DNA from: Streptomyces lunaelactis
Lineage (GTDB): Bacteria > Actinomycetota > Actinomycetes > Streptomycetales > Streptomycetaceae
Direction of reading: 5' to 3'
NCBI RefSeq assembly: GCF_003054555.1
Contig: NZ_CP026304.1
Span: 7,750,001 to 7,814,000 of the forward strand
Length of the DNA stretch: 64,000 nucleotides
The notes beneath the pieces were generated by a model. That model was not told the DNA's origin, ran no database searches, and was given only the letters and a program-made list of their open reading frames with translations. How positions within the stretch are numbered: the first letter of the stretch is position 1; the number at the start of each line of letters is the position of its first letter. Both the position numbers and the translations under genes were made by a program. Below, one piece after another: positions 51,888-59,945 of the stretch.

Positions 51888-52755
51888 GGGGGACGACGGC
51901 GACAGGGCAGCGTGCGTGATGGATGGCGGCTTGGGCCACGGGACCCACGCGTGGTGCCAGGGCGGGACGGTGCTTGCGTCGGCCGACGACCAGCAGACCG
52001 GCGTGCTCGGCGTCCCGTACGACGGCCTTGGCCGGGCTGTCGAGCCGGACCACGTCGACCACGTCCACGCCGGGGAACTTCTCACGCCACGGGCGGAGCA
52101 CCTGGCTCAGCTGCTTCTGAGCCTCCTGCGTGATCTCCTCGGTCACGTCGTGGTCGACCCCCCAGGGAACGTGTGCATGGACTGGCACGCTTCGGCCATG
52201 GACGACCTGAAGAGGCATGCCCCGCGCCGTGGCGGTGCCGAAGGAGAATTCGAGCAGGTCGTCGCATGGTCCGTACAGTTTCACTGCCACTACCACGGCG
52301 CCTGCCGTACGCGGAGTGGGCTGTGGCCTTTCTTCGTGCGCTTCGGCGCGTACCAGGACCACCGGCCGCTCGGCCCGTGCCACGACGGGCATGCTGATGT
52401 CGCCCATGAAGTAGTTCTCGACGGGCTGCAGTCCTCGCGAACCGAGTACGAGCATCTCGGACTCCGATGCCGCTTGCAGCAGTGCGTCCTGGGCGTCGTC
52501 GGCGACCAGGTTGCCGACGATGGACAGGCCTGGGTGGCGTGCTTGGAGTTCCGCCCGCGCATTGTGAACGATCCGCTTGGCCCAGTAGTTCTGATCCATC
52601 TCGGAGGGGATGTTGGTCGGTTCCGGCACCAGCATGGGCCACGCGTGCAGCAGGCGCAGCGTGAGCTTGCGCCGTTCGGCTTCGTCGGCGGCCCAATGGG
52701 CGGCGGCAAGGCTCTCGGGTGAGCCGTCGAGGCCCACGGTGATGACTGGCTCCAT
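51880..52755 (-). CDS. Tandem-domain universal stress protein
   Basis: A 291-residue USP from the ATG at 52755 (an upstream ATG at 52839 adds non-homologous residues). Domain 1: VITVGLDGSPESLAAAHWAADEA and LGSRGLQPVENYFMGDIS, where the glycine loop is replaced, so nucleotide binding there is doubtful. Domain 2: GRRKHRPALAPRVGPVAQAAIHH. First cistron of the leftward operon with the Rv2004c-type kinase, mirroring Rv2005c-Rv2004c. No convincing box was found in the 190 bases upstream. Confidence 0.9.
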   Translation of the reverse strand: MEPVITVGLDGSPESLAAAHWAADEAERRKLTLRLLHAWPMLVPEPTNIPSEMDQNYWAKRIVHNARAELQARHPGLSIVGNLVADDAQDALLQAASESEMLVLGSRGLQPVENYFMGDISMPVVARAERPVVLVRAEAHEERPQPTPRTAGAVVVAVKLYGPCDDLLEFSFGTATARGMPLQVVHGRSVPVHAHVPWGVDHDVTEEITQEAQKQLSQVLRPWREKFPGVDVVDVVRLDSPAKAVVRDAEHAGLLVVGRRKHRPALAPRVGPVAQAAIHHARCPVAVVPHD

Positions 52756-52948
52756 GGCGACTGCCTCCGTCTCGTACGAAGCTGGAAGTAGGACGGTGAA
52801 CGAGTCCGCCTGTCCAGACTGTGCCGGCAAACCAAGCACGGCCTCTTCTCATTCGAGGAGTACCGCAAAGCTCCCTGCGGCGCATGCGGAGCCAGTGTGG
52901 CGGGGCTCGGAATGGTGCGGATCCCGGTACGAGGAGGAGGTTGCAGCA

Positions 52949-53549
52949 GTGACGATTCCCCTGGTGGTCGGCATCGACGGATCCGAGGCGAGTCTGGAGG
53001 CGGTGGACTGGGCCGCCGAGGAGGCAGTCCGACACGAAGTGCCGCTCCACCTCGTGCATGCAGCCGCGCCGGACCACGAGGCGGCCGACCTGATCGCAGC
53101 TGCCTCGGAACGGGCCTGGAAGGGCGCTCCCACGGTGCCGCTGTCGAGCGAGGTGCTGCATGAGGACGCGGCGTCCGCTCGTCAGCAAGGGGCGCAATGC
53201 CTTGGCGCTGGTCCTTGGGTCAAGGGGGCTCGGAGATTTCGCCGGGCTGCTCCTGGGTTCGGTCAGCTTGGCCGTGGCAGCCCGCGCCGATTGCCCGGTC
53301 GTCGTGGTGCGCGGCGGGGCGGAGTACCGGGATGCTCAGTTCGGGAGCATCGTCGTCGGCGTCGAGGACGGCGAGGGAAGCGGCACGGCAGACCTGGTGG
53401 AGCCCCATTTGGTCCGCGCGTTTTCGTCAGTGACAGGCCGAGGGCCGTACACCGAGCACATCAGCGCGGATCTGGCCAACGGAGTCCTCACCGTGCGCGT
53501 CCCGAAAGCGGAGAAGGCCAGGCCGCACCGCGTCGAGCTCACCGGCTGA
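52949..53549 (+). pseudogene. USP head fused to a small heat-shock protein (Hsp20) tail
   Basis: The GTG at 52949 (GGAGGAGG upstream) begins IPLVVGIDGSEASLEAVDWAAEEA. A frameshift near 53175 leads to LVLGSRGLGDFAGLLLGSVSLAV and CPVVVVRGG in the next frame. After a short stretch beginning IVVGVEDGEG, the same frame runs into EHISADLANGVLTVRVPKAE and HRVELTG, the C-terminal beta-sandwich end of an Hsp20 alpha-crystallin protein, stopping at 53549. HspX is the best-known DosR target. A deletion has joined a USP gene to a following hsp20 gene, removing USP domain 2 and most of Hsp20. Confidence 0.82.
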
Positions 53550-53627
53550 GTCGAGTCAGGGGCAGGGCCAGCCGCGAAGGTCTGTGCAGGCAAGGTAGGA
53601 CGACCGGTGTTCGCGTCTGTCGGCGAA

Positions 53628-53641
53628 GGGCCGGAGGTCCT
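53628..53641. promoter_or_regulatory. Orphan DevR-like box
   Basis: GGGCCGGAGGTCCT, one or two bases from the perfect reverse-complement box, lies between the USP::Hsp20 pseudogene and the 3' end of the leftward CBS gene, with no gene left to control. Confidence 0.5.
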
Positions 53642-53678
53642 GCAGGCGGCCCATGGTCAGCCCTCGGATCTGGATGTC

Positions 53679-54353
53679 TCATGTGCCGGTGGCGGAACTC
53701 CGGGCGTCGTCGGTCCGGTACGCGATGAGCTCCGAGACCGAGACCACGCCGTCAACGCTCCGGCACAGCTGCTCGATGATGGGGATCAGGCTCTTGAACT
53801 CGACGGATCCGCCGAGGCTTACCTGCCCCTCGCGTACCTCGACCGTCACCTCTGAGGGAACAAGGCCCATCGTCTGTTGCAGCACATCCCGCGTGATCTC
53901 CTCGCGGATGGCGTCGTCACGGCGCAGGAAGATCCGTAGCAGGTCACTGCGACTGACGATGCCCTGGAGCCTGTCCGTCTCGTCCACCACGAGCAGCCGC
54001 TTGACGTTGTGGACCTCCATCAGGCGGGCCGCCTCGACCACAGTCCACTCCGGACGCGCGCACACCGCGGGAGCCGACATCAGTTCCTCGGCCCTGGCAC
54101 CCTCGGCCTTGGCCCGCTCCCACGCCTCCAGATGCGGAACCGGTGTCCGACCGGACGGGTCTGCCTGATCTGCGGACTTGCGCAGCAGATCCGCCTCGGA
54201 CACCACACCCATCGGGCGGTCCAGATCGTCCACCACGGGCACAGCGGTGACATCGTTCTCCGCCAACAGCTTGACGATCTCCTTGAACGGTAGATCACGC
54301 CGTGCCCGGACGACCACTCGGGTCATGAGTTCTGCGACCGTTCGGTGCTGCAT
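53679..54353 (-). CDS. CBS-pair protein with C-terminal BON domain
   Basis: A 224-residue protein from the ATG at 54353 (GGGAGAGGCGAC upstream). CBS1: HRTVAELMTRVVVRARRDL with GVVSEADLLRK; a charged linker; CBS2: ELMSAPAVCARPEWTVVEA with GIVSRSDLLRIFLRRD; BON: VREGQVSLGGSVEFK. It is closest to the 3491-4117 protein (same KSLIPI block in the BON module). Divergent from the HTH/PNPOx gene at 54571. Confidence 0.88.
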   Translation of the reverse strand: MQHRTVAELMTRVVVRARRDLPFKEIVKLLAENDVTAVPVVDDLDRPMGVVSEADLLRKSADQADPSGRTPVPHLEAWERAKAEGARAEELMSAPAVCARPEWTVVEAARLMEVHNVKRLLVVDETDRLQGIVSRSDLLRIFLRRDDAIREEITRDVLQQTMGLVPSEVTVEVREGQVSLGGSVEFKSLIPIIEQLCRSVDGVVSVSELIAYRTDDARSSATGT

Positions 54354-54451
54354 GTCGCCTCTCCCTTCCGGAGCGTGACAGCCAGTTCTCATCACGTGTC
54401 CAGCGTGTCAGGAATCCGTCGCCCACGGGTGAGCTGCCCGGGCCCATTCTG

Positions 54452-54465
54452 GGGCCAGTGGTCCC
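54452..54465. promoter_or_regulatory. DevR-like box in divergent promoter
   Basis: GGGCCAGTGGTCCC, between the leftward CBS gene (54353) and the rightward HTH/PNPOx gene (54571), near 100 bases from each. Confidence 0.55.
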
Positions 54466-54570
54466 GAGGCCGACTCGTTCGCCCCCTGATCAGGGTCTCT
54501 CATCCCATGCAGCGGCACGCCGCGCGTGGCACGTTGGGTGCAGCATCATTTTGAGGAAATGGCGGCGATC

Positions 54571-55485
54571 ATGCGAGCTCACCTCGGCGATCAACTCGTC
54601 ATCGAAAGCCCGACGACCGGCGCTACCAGACGCGACGGTGAGATTGTCGGACTCCACCATGCGGATGGAACACCTCCCTACGACGTGCGCTGGTCGGATA
54701 CGGACGAGGTGACGCTGGTGTTCCCCGGGCCCGATGCGCATGTCCGTCACGTCGAGCATGGGCCCGGGGCCCACGAGCCTTCCCGGCCGGGCATGGACGA
54801 GTCGGTTGCCGTGTCCGACACAACCCCGCTGCATGAGTCACCCAACCCTGGCGACATCGGCCGGCGAGTGGCCACAGAGCGCAAGCGACAGGGGCTGACC
54901 CGGGCAGAAACAGCCCGACGCGCCAGAATGGCGCCGGACTACCTGGCGTATCTCGAAGAACGGCAGGCCGACCCGAGCCTGGGGAGTCTCATCAGATTGG
55001 CCGACGCGCTGGGCACCAGCGTCGCAGCCCTGCGCGGCGGCGGCATCGACCTGCCGCCCGGCCAAGGCCAGGCGCTCCTCCACCCTCAGCTACGGGACCT
55101 CAGCCCCGATGAATGCCGCGCCCGGCTTTCCACGCACGGCTTGGGCCGCGTCGCGGTGTCGACACCCGATGGCCCGGCGGTCGTCCCGGTGAACTACGAG
55201 GTCATCGACGACGCGATCGCCTTCCGGACCGCGCCCGACTCAACGCCTGCCGCAGCCGTGGGAACGGACGTCGCATTCGAGGTCGACCATGTGGACGAGG
55301 CAATGAGCCAGGGCTGGAGTGTGCTCGTCGTCGGCCCTGCGCGGGTTGCCACGGAGCCCGACGCCGTGCGGCGGCTGGCCGATCGTGCTCACACCAAGCC
55401 ATGGGCGGGGGGCGAACGCGAGATGTGGGTGTTGATCCAGCCCACGCGCCTCACGGGCCGCCGCATCAGTCCGGCCGATCAGTGA
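54571..55485 (+). CDS. DUF1918 - XRE-type HTH - pyridoxamine-phosphate-oxidase-fold protein
   Basis: A 304-residue paralogue of the protein at 7587-8450: DUF1918 (MRAHLGDQLVIESPTTG), HTH (IGRRVATERKRQGLTRAET) and PNPOx-like barrel (GRVAVSTPDGPAVVPVNYEV; WAGGEREMWVLIQPTRL). It has about 17 extra residues in the linker between the first two domains. The start is set by homology at 54571; ATG 54559 is possible. The two genes share long identical blocks even at the DNA level around their starts (GTGGCACGTTGGG upstream of both), pointing to a recent duplication. Confidence 0.88.
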   Translation: MRAHLGDQLVIESPTTGATRRDGEIVGLHHADGTPPYDVRWSDTDEVTLVFPGPDAHVRHVEHGPGAHEPSRPGMDESVAVSDTTPLHESPNPGDIGRRVATERKRQGLTRAETARRARMAPDYLAYLEERQADPSLGSLIRLADALGTSVAALRGGGIDLPPGQGQALLHPQLRDLSPDECRARLSTHGLGRVAVSTPDGPAVVPVNYEVIDDAIAFRTAPDSTPAAAVGTDVAFEVDHVDEAMSQGWSVLVVGPARVATEPDAVRRLADRAHTKPWAGGEREMWVLIQPTRLTGRRISPADQ

Positions 55486-55594
55486 GCGGCCACGGACTGC
55501 CGCTCGCCCGGCGCGCATTCCACGACCAGGATCATGCGACAACCGGAGAGCGGTCCCGCCCCGGAGGGCTGCCAATTCGCGAAGGGAGGCTCCG

Positions 55595-55855
55595 GTGATC
55601 CAGGAAGCGCCGTCCGAAGAGTGTGTGACAGCCCTGGTCTACGACGCTGCTGCCGCCCCGTCGATGCACAACGCGCAGCCGTGGCGCGTCCGCTACTTCC
55701 ACGGCAGCCGCACCTTCCACGTACGCGCCGATTTCGACCGCGTCATGCCGCACGCAGACCCCGAAACCCGCGCCCTCCACCTCGGCTGCGCCGCCGCACT
55801 GCCGAACCTGCGGGTCGCGGTGGCCGACGAGTACCCGTCGTCCGCTCCGCGCTGA
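55595..55855 (+). pseudogene. Acg-type nitroreductase, N-terminal fragment
   Basis: The GTG at 55595 (GAAGGGAGG upstream) starts an 86-codon frame with APSMHNAQPWRVRYFHG, FDRVMPHADPETRALHLGCAAAL and NLRVAVADEYP, aligned to residues 20-95 of the intact protein at 1021-2040. It then stops at 55855, 12 bases before the end of the convergent CBS gene. The remaining 240 residues are gone. A short peptide could be made, but not the enzyme. Confidence 0.85.
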
Positions 55856-55866
55856 CGGACCTGCCG

Positions 55867-56541
55867 CTACGCGCTTTCCGGTCCGGGCGGGACGGCGGAC
55901 TCGCCGGTGAGCTGGGACTTGACGTCCACGACGCCCTCCACGGCGCGGACGAGGCGCGCCGCAACCGAGACCAGCGAGGTGTCGCGGATCTGTCCGCGGA
56001 GAGTGACGACTCCCTCGTGCACATTCACGTGGATGGCGTGACTGAGGGCGGGGAAGAGGTACGACACCACCGTGCGGCGGACCTCCTCCTCGATGTCCTC
56101 GTCCGGCCGCAGGAAGACCTTCAGCAGATCGGCGCGGCTGACGATGCCCTGCAGCATGCCCTCGTCATCGACCACGGGGAGCCGCTTGACGTGCTGCACA
56201 GCCATGATCCGCGCGGCCTGGGCCAAGGTGGCGCCGGAGCGCACCGTGATGGCAGGGGCGCTCATGAGTTCCTCCGCGGTCACCGCCCCCGCCTTGACGA
56301 GGTCGGACAGGCGCCGGAGCTGCTCGTTGCGGTTCGGGACGCTGTCGCGGAACTCCTCCTTGGGCAGCAGGTCCGCCTCGGAGACGACACCGATGACGCG
56401 CCCCTCGCCCTCCAGGACCGGCAGGGCACTGACTTCCCACTGCTCCATGGTCCGGACGATCTCCTTGAAGGGCACGCCGCGCTCGACGGCCACCACCGTC
56501 AGGGTCATCACATCGCTCACGATGTGCGGAGTGTCAGGCAC
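55867..56541 (-). CDS. CBS-pair protein with C-terminal BON domain
   Basis: A 224-residue protein from the GTG at 56541, with GGAGGAGG upstream. CBS1: TPHIVSDVMTLTVVAVERG with GVVSEADLLPKEE; CBS2: ELMSAPAITVRSGATLAQA with GIVSRADLLKVFLRPD; BON: VHEGVVTLRGQIRDTSL. It is the intact counterpart of the broken 6317-6797 gene. Third cistron of a leftward operon (CBS 57020, cNMP 56565, this gene), 23 bases after the cNMP-binding gene. Confidence 0.88.
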   Translation of the reverse strand: MPDTPHIVSDVMTLTVVAVERGVPFKEIVRTMEQWEVSALPVLEGEGRVIGVVSEADLLPKEEFRDSVPNRNEQLRRLSDLVKAGAVTAEELMSAPAITVRSGATLAQAARIMAVQHVKRLPVVDDEGMLQGIVSRADLLKVFLRPDEDIEEEVRRTVVSYLFPALSHAIHVNVHEGVVTLRGQIRDTSLVSVAARLVRAVEGVVDVKSQLTGESAVPPGPESA

Positions 56542-56564
56542 TTCAGACCTCCTCCTTCGCCTCG

Positions 56565-57023
56565 TCAGGGGACCCGGCCCGCGCCGTATGGCGCGTACAG
56601 GTCGAGCAATCGCGTACGCGTGGCCCTGAGCCGGTGCGCGATCACACCGGCGACATAGGTGCGCAAGGCGTGGTCCAGCTCCGGGTCCTTTTCGCACAGC
56701 TCATTGACCGCCGCCGCATCGAACTCGTAGGCACCCACCGGGCTGCTGGCCTCGGCCCCCAGGTGCCAGTGCGGGGGAGGGATCATCCAGGACCAGCCCA
56801 GCAGTTCTCCGGCGCCGAGGGTCTCGATGACCGCTGCCCGCCGGCCCGGCACGTGAAGATCGAGAACGACCGTGCCTGTGTGGATGATCCAGAAGCGGTC
56901 GGCCTTGCGGCCCTCGTTGAAGATACGCTCGCCTGTCGCGAAGGACACCTCACGGGCCAGCGACATGAGCCGACCGCGCCGGTCCTCAGGCAGCACGCTG
57001 AAGAGACCATTCCCCGAGATCAC
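56565..57023 (-). CDS. Cyclic-nucleotide-binding-domain protein (no HTH)
   Basis: A 152-residue stand-alone cNMP-type barrel: FATGERIFNEGRKADRFWIIHTGTVVLDL, VIETLGAGELLGWSWMIPP and the C-terminal HRLRATRTRLLDLYAPYG. The GTG at 57023 is selected because it overlaps the TGA of the upstream CBS gene by four bases and has GGGAG eight bases upstream. It is the paralogue of 6819-7283. Sandwiched between two CBS-BON genes in one operon, which suggests a joint small-ligand sensing unit. Confidence 0.85.
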   Translation of the reverse strand: MISGNGLFSVLPEDRRGRLMSLAREVSFATGERIFNEGRKADRFWIIHTGTVVLDLHVPGRRAAVIETLGAGELLGWSWMIPPPHWHLGAEASSPVGAYEFDAAAVNELCEKDPELDHALRTYVAGVIAHRLRATRTRLLDLYAPYGAGRVP

Positions 57024-57790
57024 GGTGACCGCTCCCAATGGACGCCGCTGTCCTCGGTTTCGTCGGCGGCAGGGAGTGGCGTCTGCCGTGCAGGCCGAGA
57101 GCCGGAGTCGTCGTAGCGGTAGGTCAGCTTGTCGGTGACGGAGACCACGCCGTCCACCTGCTGCGCCAGCCGGACCGCGACCTGGATCTCGCTGAACCGC
57201 TCCAGCTGACCTTCGAGGGTGACCACGCCGTCGATCACATGCACCTGGACCGCGCCCGGGGACAGCCCCAACATCCGGTCCAGGACCTCGTCGACGATCT
57301 CCCGGCGGATGTCAGGGTCCGGTCGCAGGAAGACCTGAAGCAGGTCACGGCGGGCCACGATACCCACCAAGCGGCCATCCTCATCGACCACGGGCAGCCG
57401 CTCGACGCGATGCTGCGCCATGGTGCGGGCGGCCACGGCGATAGTGTCATTGGCCTGGACGGTGATCGCTGGTTGCGACATCAGCTCTCGGGCGCTCATC
57501 GCGTGCGCCTTGGTGTCAGCGGTGCGTCCGGTGTCGGCGCCGCCGGTCGGCGGCGACCGCCAGGCCAGCCGTGCGCTGCGGATGGGTCCCGGCTCGGGCG
57601 GAACGCCCGCTTGCCGGAGTACGAGGTCGCTCTCGGAGATCACACCGAGCACCCTGTCATCGGTATCGACCACTGGCAGACCGCTGATCCGGTGCACCGC
57701 AAGCAGCTTGGCGACTTCCTTGAACGGGGTCTGCGGAGTCACCGAGACAACGTCGTTCACCATCAGGTTGCCGATCTTGCTGTGCTTCAT
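57020..57790 (-). CDS. CBS-pair protein with C-terminal BON domain
   Basis: A 256-residue protein starting at the ATG at 57790. CBS1: HSKIGNLMVNDVVSVTPQT with GVISESDLVLRQAG; a Pro/Gly linker; CBS2: ELMSQPAITVQANDTIAVA with GIVARRDLLQVFLRPD; BON: VIDGVVTLEGQLERF; and an extra C-terminal tail of about 30 residues. First cistron of the three-gene CBS-cNMP-CBS operon. A good DevR-like box lies about 165 bases upstream. Confidence 0.88.
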   Translation of the reverse strand: MKHSKIGNLMVNDVVSVTPQTPFKEVAKLLAVHRISGLPVVDTDDRVLGVISESDLVLRQAGVPPEPGPIRSARLAWRSPPTGGADTGRTADTKAHAMSARELMSQPAITVQANDTIAVAARTMAQHRVERLPVVDEDGRLVGIVARRDLLQVFLRPDPDIRREIVDEVLDRMLGLSPGAVQVHVIDGVVTLEGQLERFSEIQVAVRLAQQVDGVVSVTDKLTYRYDDSGSRPARQTPLPAADETEDSGVHWERSP

Positions 57791-57952
57791 TACTGGCTCC
57801 CTCTCGCAAGTGGGGCCCTCTCAGGCTGCTTCTCCTGCTCTCAGCTCCAGCCTCCGGCAAGAAGGCGCCCAGGCCCAGGGTCTGAAGGGGCACGGAGGTG
57901 GGCCGACTGGCCGTATGACTCCACCTTCGTCGCCAACCGGCGCGGTGCAACC

Positions 57953-57987
57953 CGGCCGAAGGTCCCGGTCTGAGGGCCGGTACGCAT
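57953..57987. promoter_or_regulatory. DevR-like box upstream of CBS-cNMP-CBS operon
   Basis: CGGCCGAAGGTCCC (57953-57966), one base from the perfect form, with a half-site GGGCCGGTACGCAT at 57974 (21 bases on). It lies in the 334-base gap between the leftward CBS gene and the rightward GH65 remnant. No gene is seen in the gap. Confidence 0.5.
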
Positions 57988-58124
57988 GTCGCGGTGGATC
58001 CAGGGCAGTGCGACGGTATTCACAGGGGTGCCCGCAATGGCCTCAGCGAGCCTGAATTCCGGCGCGTGGGCCGCGCTCCTGTCATCTCGTGACGGAACGT
58101 GAAAGGAGAGGGGGAGGGCGGCAG

Positions 58125-58570
58125 ATGTCGGAGTGGACCTGGGAGTACGAGGGCTGCGACCCCGCTGCCGAGCAGTTGCGCGAATCGCTGTGCACGCTCG
58201 GCAACGGCTACTTCGCCACCCGCGGCGCGGTGCCCGAGAGCAGGGCCGGCTTGGTGCACTACCCAGGGAGCTACGCGGCCGGGTGCTACAACCGCCTGGA
58301 GTCGACCGTGTCCGGGCGACGGGTGGAGAACGAAGACCTGGTCAATCTCCCGAACGGCTGCTCCTGCGGTTCCGTCTCCGTTCCGCCGACGGATCGGCGG
58401 GGCGGTGGTTCTCCCCGGACACCTGCGCTCTCGTCGATTACCGGCACATCCTGGACATGCGCCGTGCACGCTCACCCGGTGGGGCGGGGCACGTGGTGGC
58501 GATGACGGGGGACGGTGTCAACGACGGCCCGGCTCTGCGCCGAGCCGACATCGGACCCAGGTCATGGGCG
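58125..58570 (+). pseudogene. GH65 phosphorylase head fused to a P-type ATPase fragment
   Basis: The ATG at 58125 (GGGGAGGGCGG upstream) reads WTWEYEGCDPAAEQLRESL, CTLGNGYFATRGAVPESRAG and VENEDLVNLPNG, the N-terminus of a family-65 trehalose/kojibiose/maltose phosphorylase. A frameshift near 58360 continues as LRFRLRSADGSAGRWFSPDT and VDYRHILDMR. Then, in the same frame at about 58490, it changes to [21 protein letters not shown], the HAD hinge of a P-type ATPase, and homology ends. In M. tuberculosis OtsB1 (Rv2006), a DosR target, carries a GH65 domain; CtpF is another. The two unrelated genes are joined by deletion. Confidence 0.82.
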
Positions 58571-58831
58571 AGCGCCGCAGTGGTGACCTGGCCGCCGGAC
58601 TTCAGGCCGACGGCGCCGGCACAGGTGTTGTGGCTCGCCTGGCGGGCCCTCCTGTCGTCCGGACCAGGCCCTGTGAGGAGGGAACGGGGGCAGAGCACGG
58701 CTTGCCCACTTCCCCGGCATGCGAACGGGATACGAAGAATCCACACTGGCCTAAAGGAGTAACCGGTCGGGGCGGGGCCCGGCGGCTGTGGGCTCTCTCC
58801 GCGCGGATCGCGAGGCTCGAAGGAGACCGCC

Positions 58832-59251
58832 ATGACCACTGCACGGGAGATCATGCATGCCGGTACCACCTGCATCCAGGAGAGCGAGACGCTGGAGGAC
58901 GCGGCGCGCCGCATGAGTGAGCTGGACGTCGGAGCCCTCCCGATCTGCGGGCCGGACGACCGGCTCCACGGGATCATCACCGACCGTGACATCGTGGTGA
59001 AGTGTCTCGCCAAGGGCAAGGACCCGAAGACCATGACTGCGGGCATGCTCGAGCAGGGCAAGCCGATCACGATTGACGCCGAGGCCGACACGGACCAAGT
59101 CCTGCGGGCCATGGAGGAGCACAGAATCCGGCGGCTGCCGGTCATCGAGAACCATCGCCTGGTGGGAATGATCAGCGAGGCGGACCTCGCACGTCGCCTG
59201 CCGGAGGAACAGGTAGGCCACTTCGTCGAGGTCGTCTGCGCGGCGAAGTGA
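58832..59251 (+). CDS. Stand-alone CBS-pair protein (Hrp1-like)
   Basis: A 139-residue protein of two CBS motifs only: AREIMHAGTTCIQESETLEDA with GIITDRDIVVKCLAKG, and PITIDAEADTDQVLRAMEE with LVGMISEADLARRL. Length, layout and an N-terminal cysteine (Cys in GTTCIQE) match hypoxic response protein 1 (Rv2626c), whose two Cys form an inter-domain disulfide; a second Cys is in KCLAKG here. ATG at 58832, GAAGGAG upstream. Confidence 0.9.
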   Translation: MTTAREIMHAGTTCIQESETLEDAARRMSELDVGALPICGPDDRLHGIITDRDIVVKCLAKGKDPKTMTAGMLEQGKPITIDAEADTDQVLRAMEEHRIRRLPVIENHRLVGMISEADLARRLPEEQVGHFVEVVCAAK

Positions 59252-59287
59252 CCATTCGGCTGTGAGCGCGGGCCCGGCCCACAGCCG

Positions 59288-59945
59288 TCAGTGTAAGGCG
59301 GCGTGAATCTCCTGTTCGGTGGCGGAGTGGGAGACAGCGAGGAGTTCGTCGCCGGGCTGGAGCCGCATCTCGGGGCGGGAGGGCGGGTTGGCCTTCGCGG
59401 ATGACGGTGGCGATGACGGGGTACCTGCGGGGAGGGCGATCTCGGTGGGACCTGGTGCTGAAGTGGGGGCTTCTGCCGCGGCGTTGCTGCGACGAGCGGA
59501 AGATGCGTCCAAACTCCGTTGCGCACCGGTGGCGAACACCACGGACTTCGCGGAGCCCGCCACGACATCGGTGCCCATGAAAACACAGTTGCGGGCCTGA
59601 AGCAGCGGGCCGCTCGCCACCGGTCCGCCGGTTCGCCCTACGGCGTCGTTTCCCCTGATCAGGGCCGCGTTGTTCACCGATACCTCGTGCGCCTTGGTGA
59701 GGCGGCAGTCAACCGACAACGCGTCCCCGGCTTCCAGGACGACGACGTCTCCGGGCACCAGGTCACGGGCGGGCAGCTGCTGATCCCCGTCGCGTAGCAC
59801 CCGGCGGGTGTGCGGCACCATCGCCTGCAGTGCCTCTGCCGCGCGCTCCGCGGAGTACTCCTGCGCGAAGCCGAAGGCCGCATTCAGTACCACCACGGGG
59901 GTCCCGGAGACCTTGGCGGGACGTGGTCATGGAGCGGCCACGCGC
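59288..59945 (-). pseudogene. P-type ATPase actuator fragment fused to a TrkA-C-like tail
   Basis: Leftward from about 59940: VVVLNAAFGFAQEYSAERAAEALQ, ARDLVPGDVVVLEAGDALSVDCRL, and CVFMGTDVVAGSAKSVVFATG, the actuator-domain segment of a cation P-type ATPase. After about 59520 this gives way to a low-similarity stretch, then PEMRLQPGDELLAVSHSATEQEI, the end of a RCK/TrkA-C domain, with TGA or TAA at 59288. Membrane helix 1, the phosphorylation domain and the rest of the ATPase are absent. It begins directly at the stop of the FDH gene, so that gene's downstream neighbour is a relic. The second joined gene was probably a potassium-channel-type protein. Confidence 0.78.

Noticed and set aside
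55595..55855. Short intact nitroreductase-like protein
   Set aside because: It aligns only with the first quarter of the family and ends next to a convergent gene; the flavin-site remainder is missing, so it is called a fragment.
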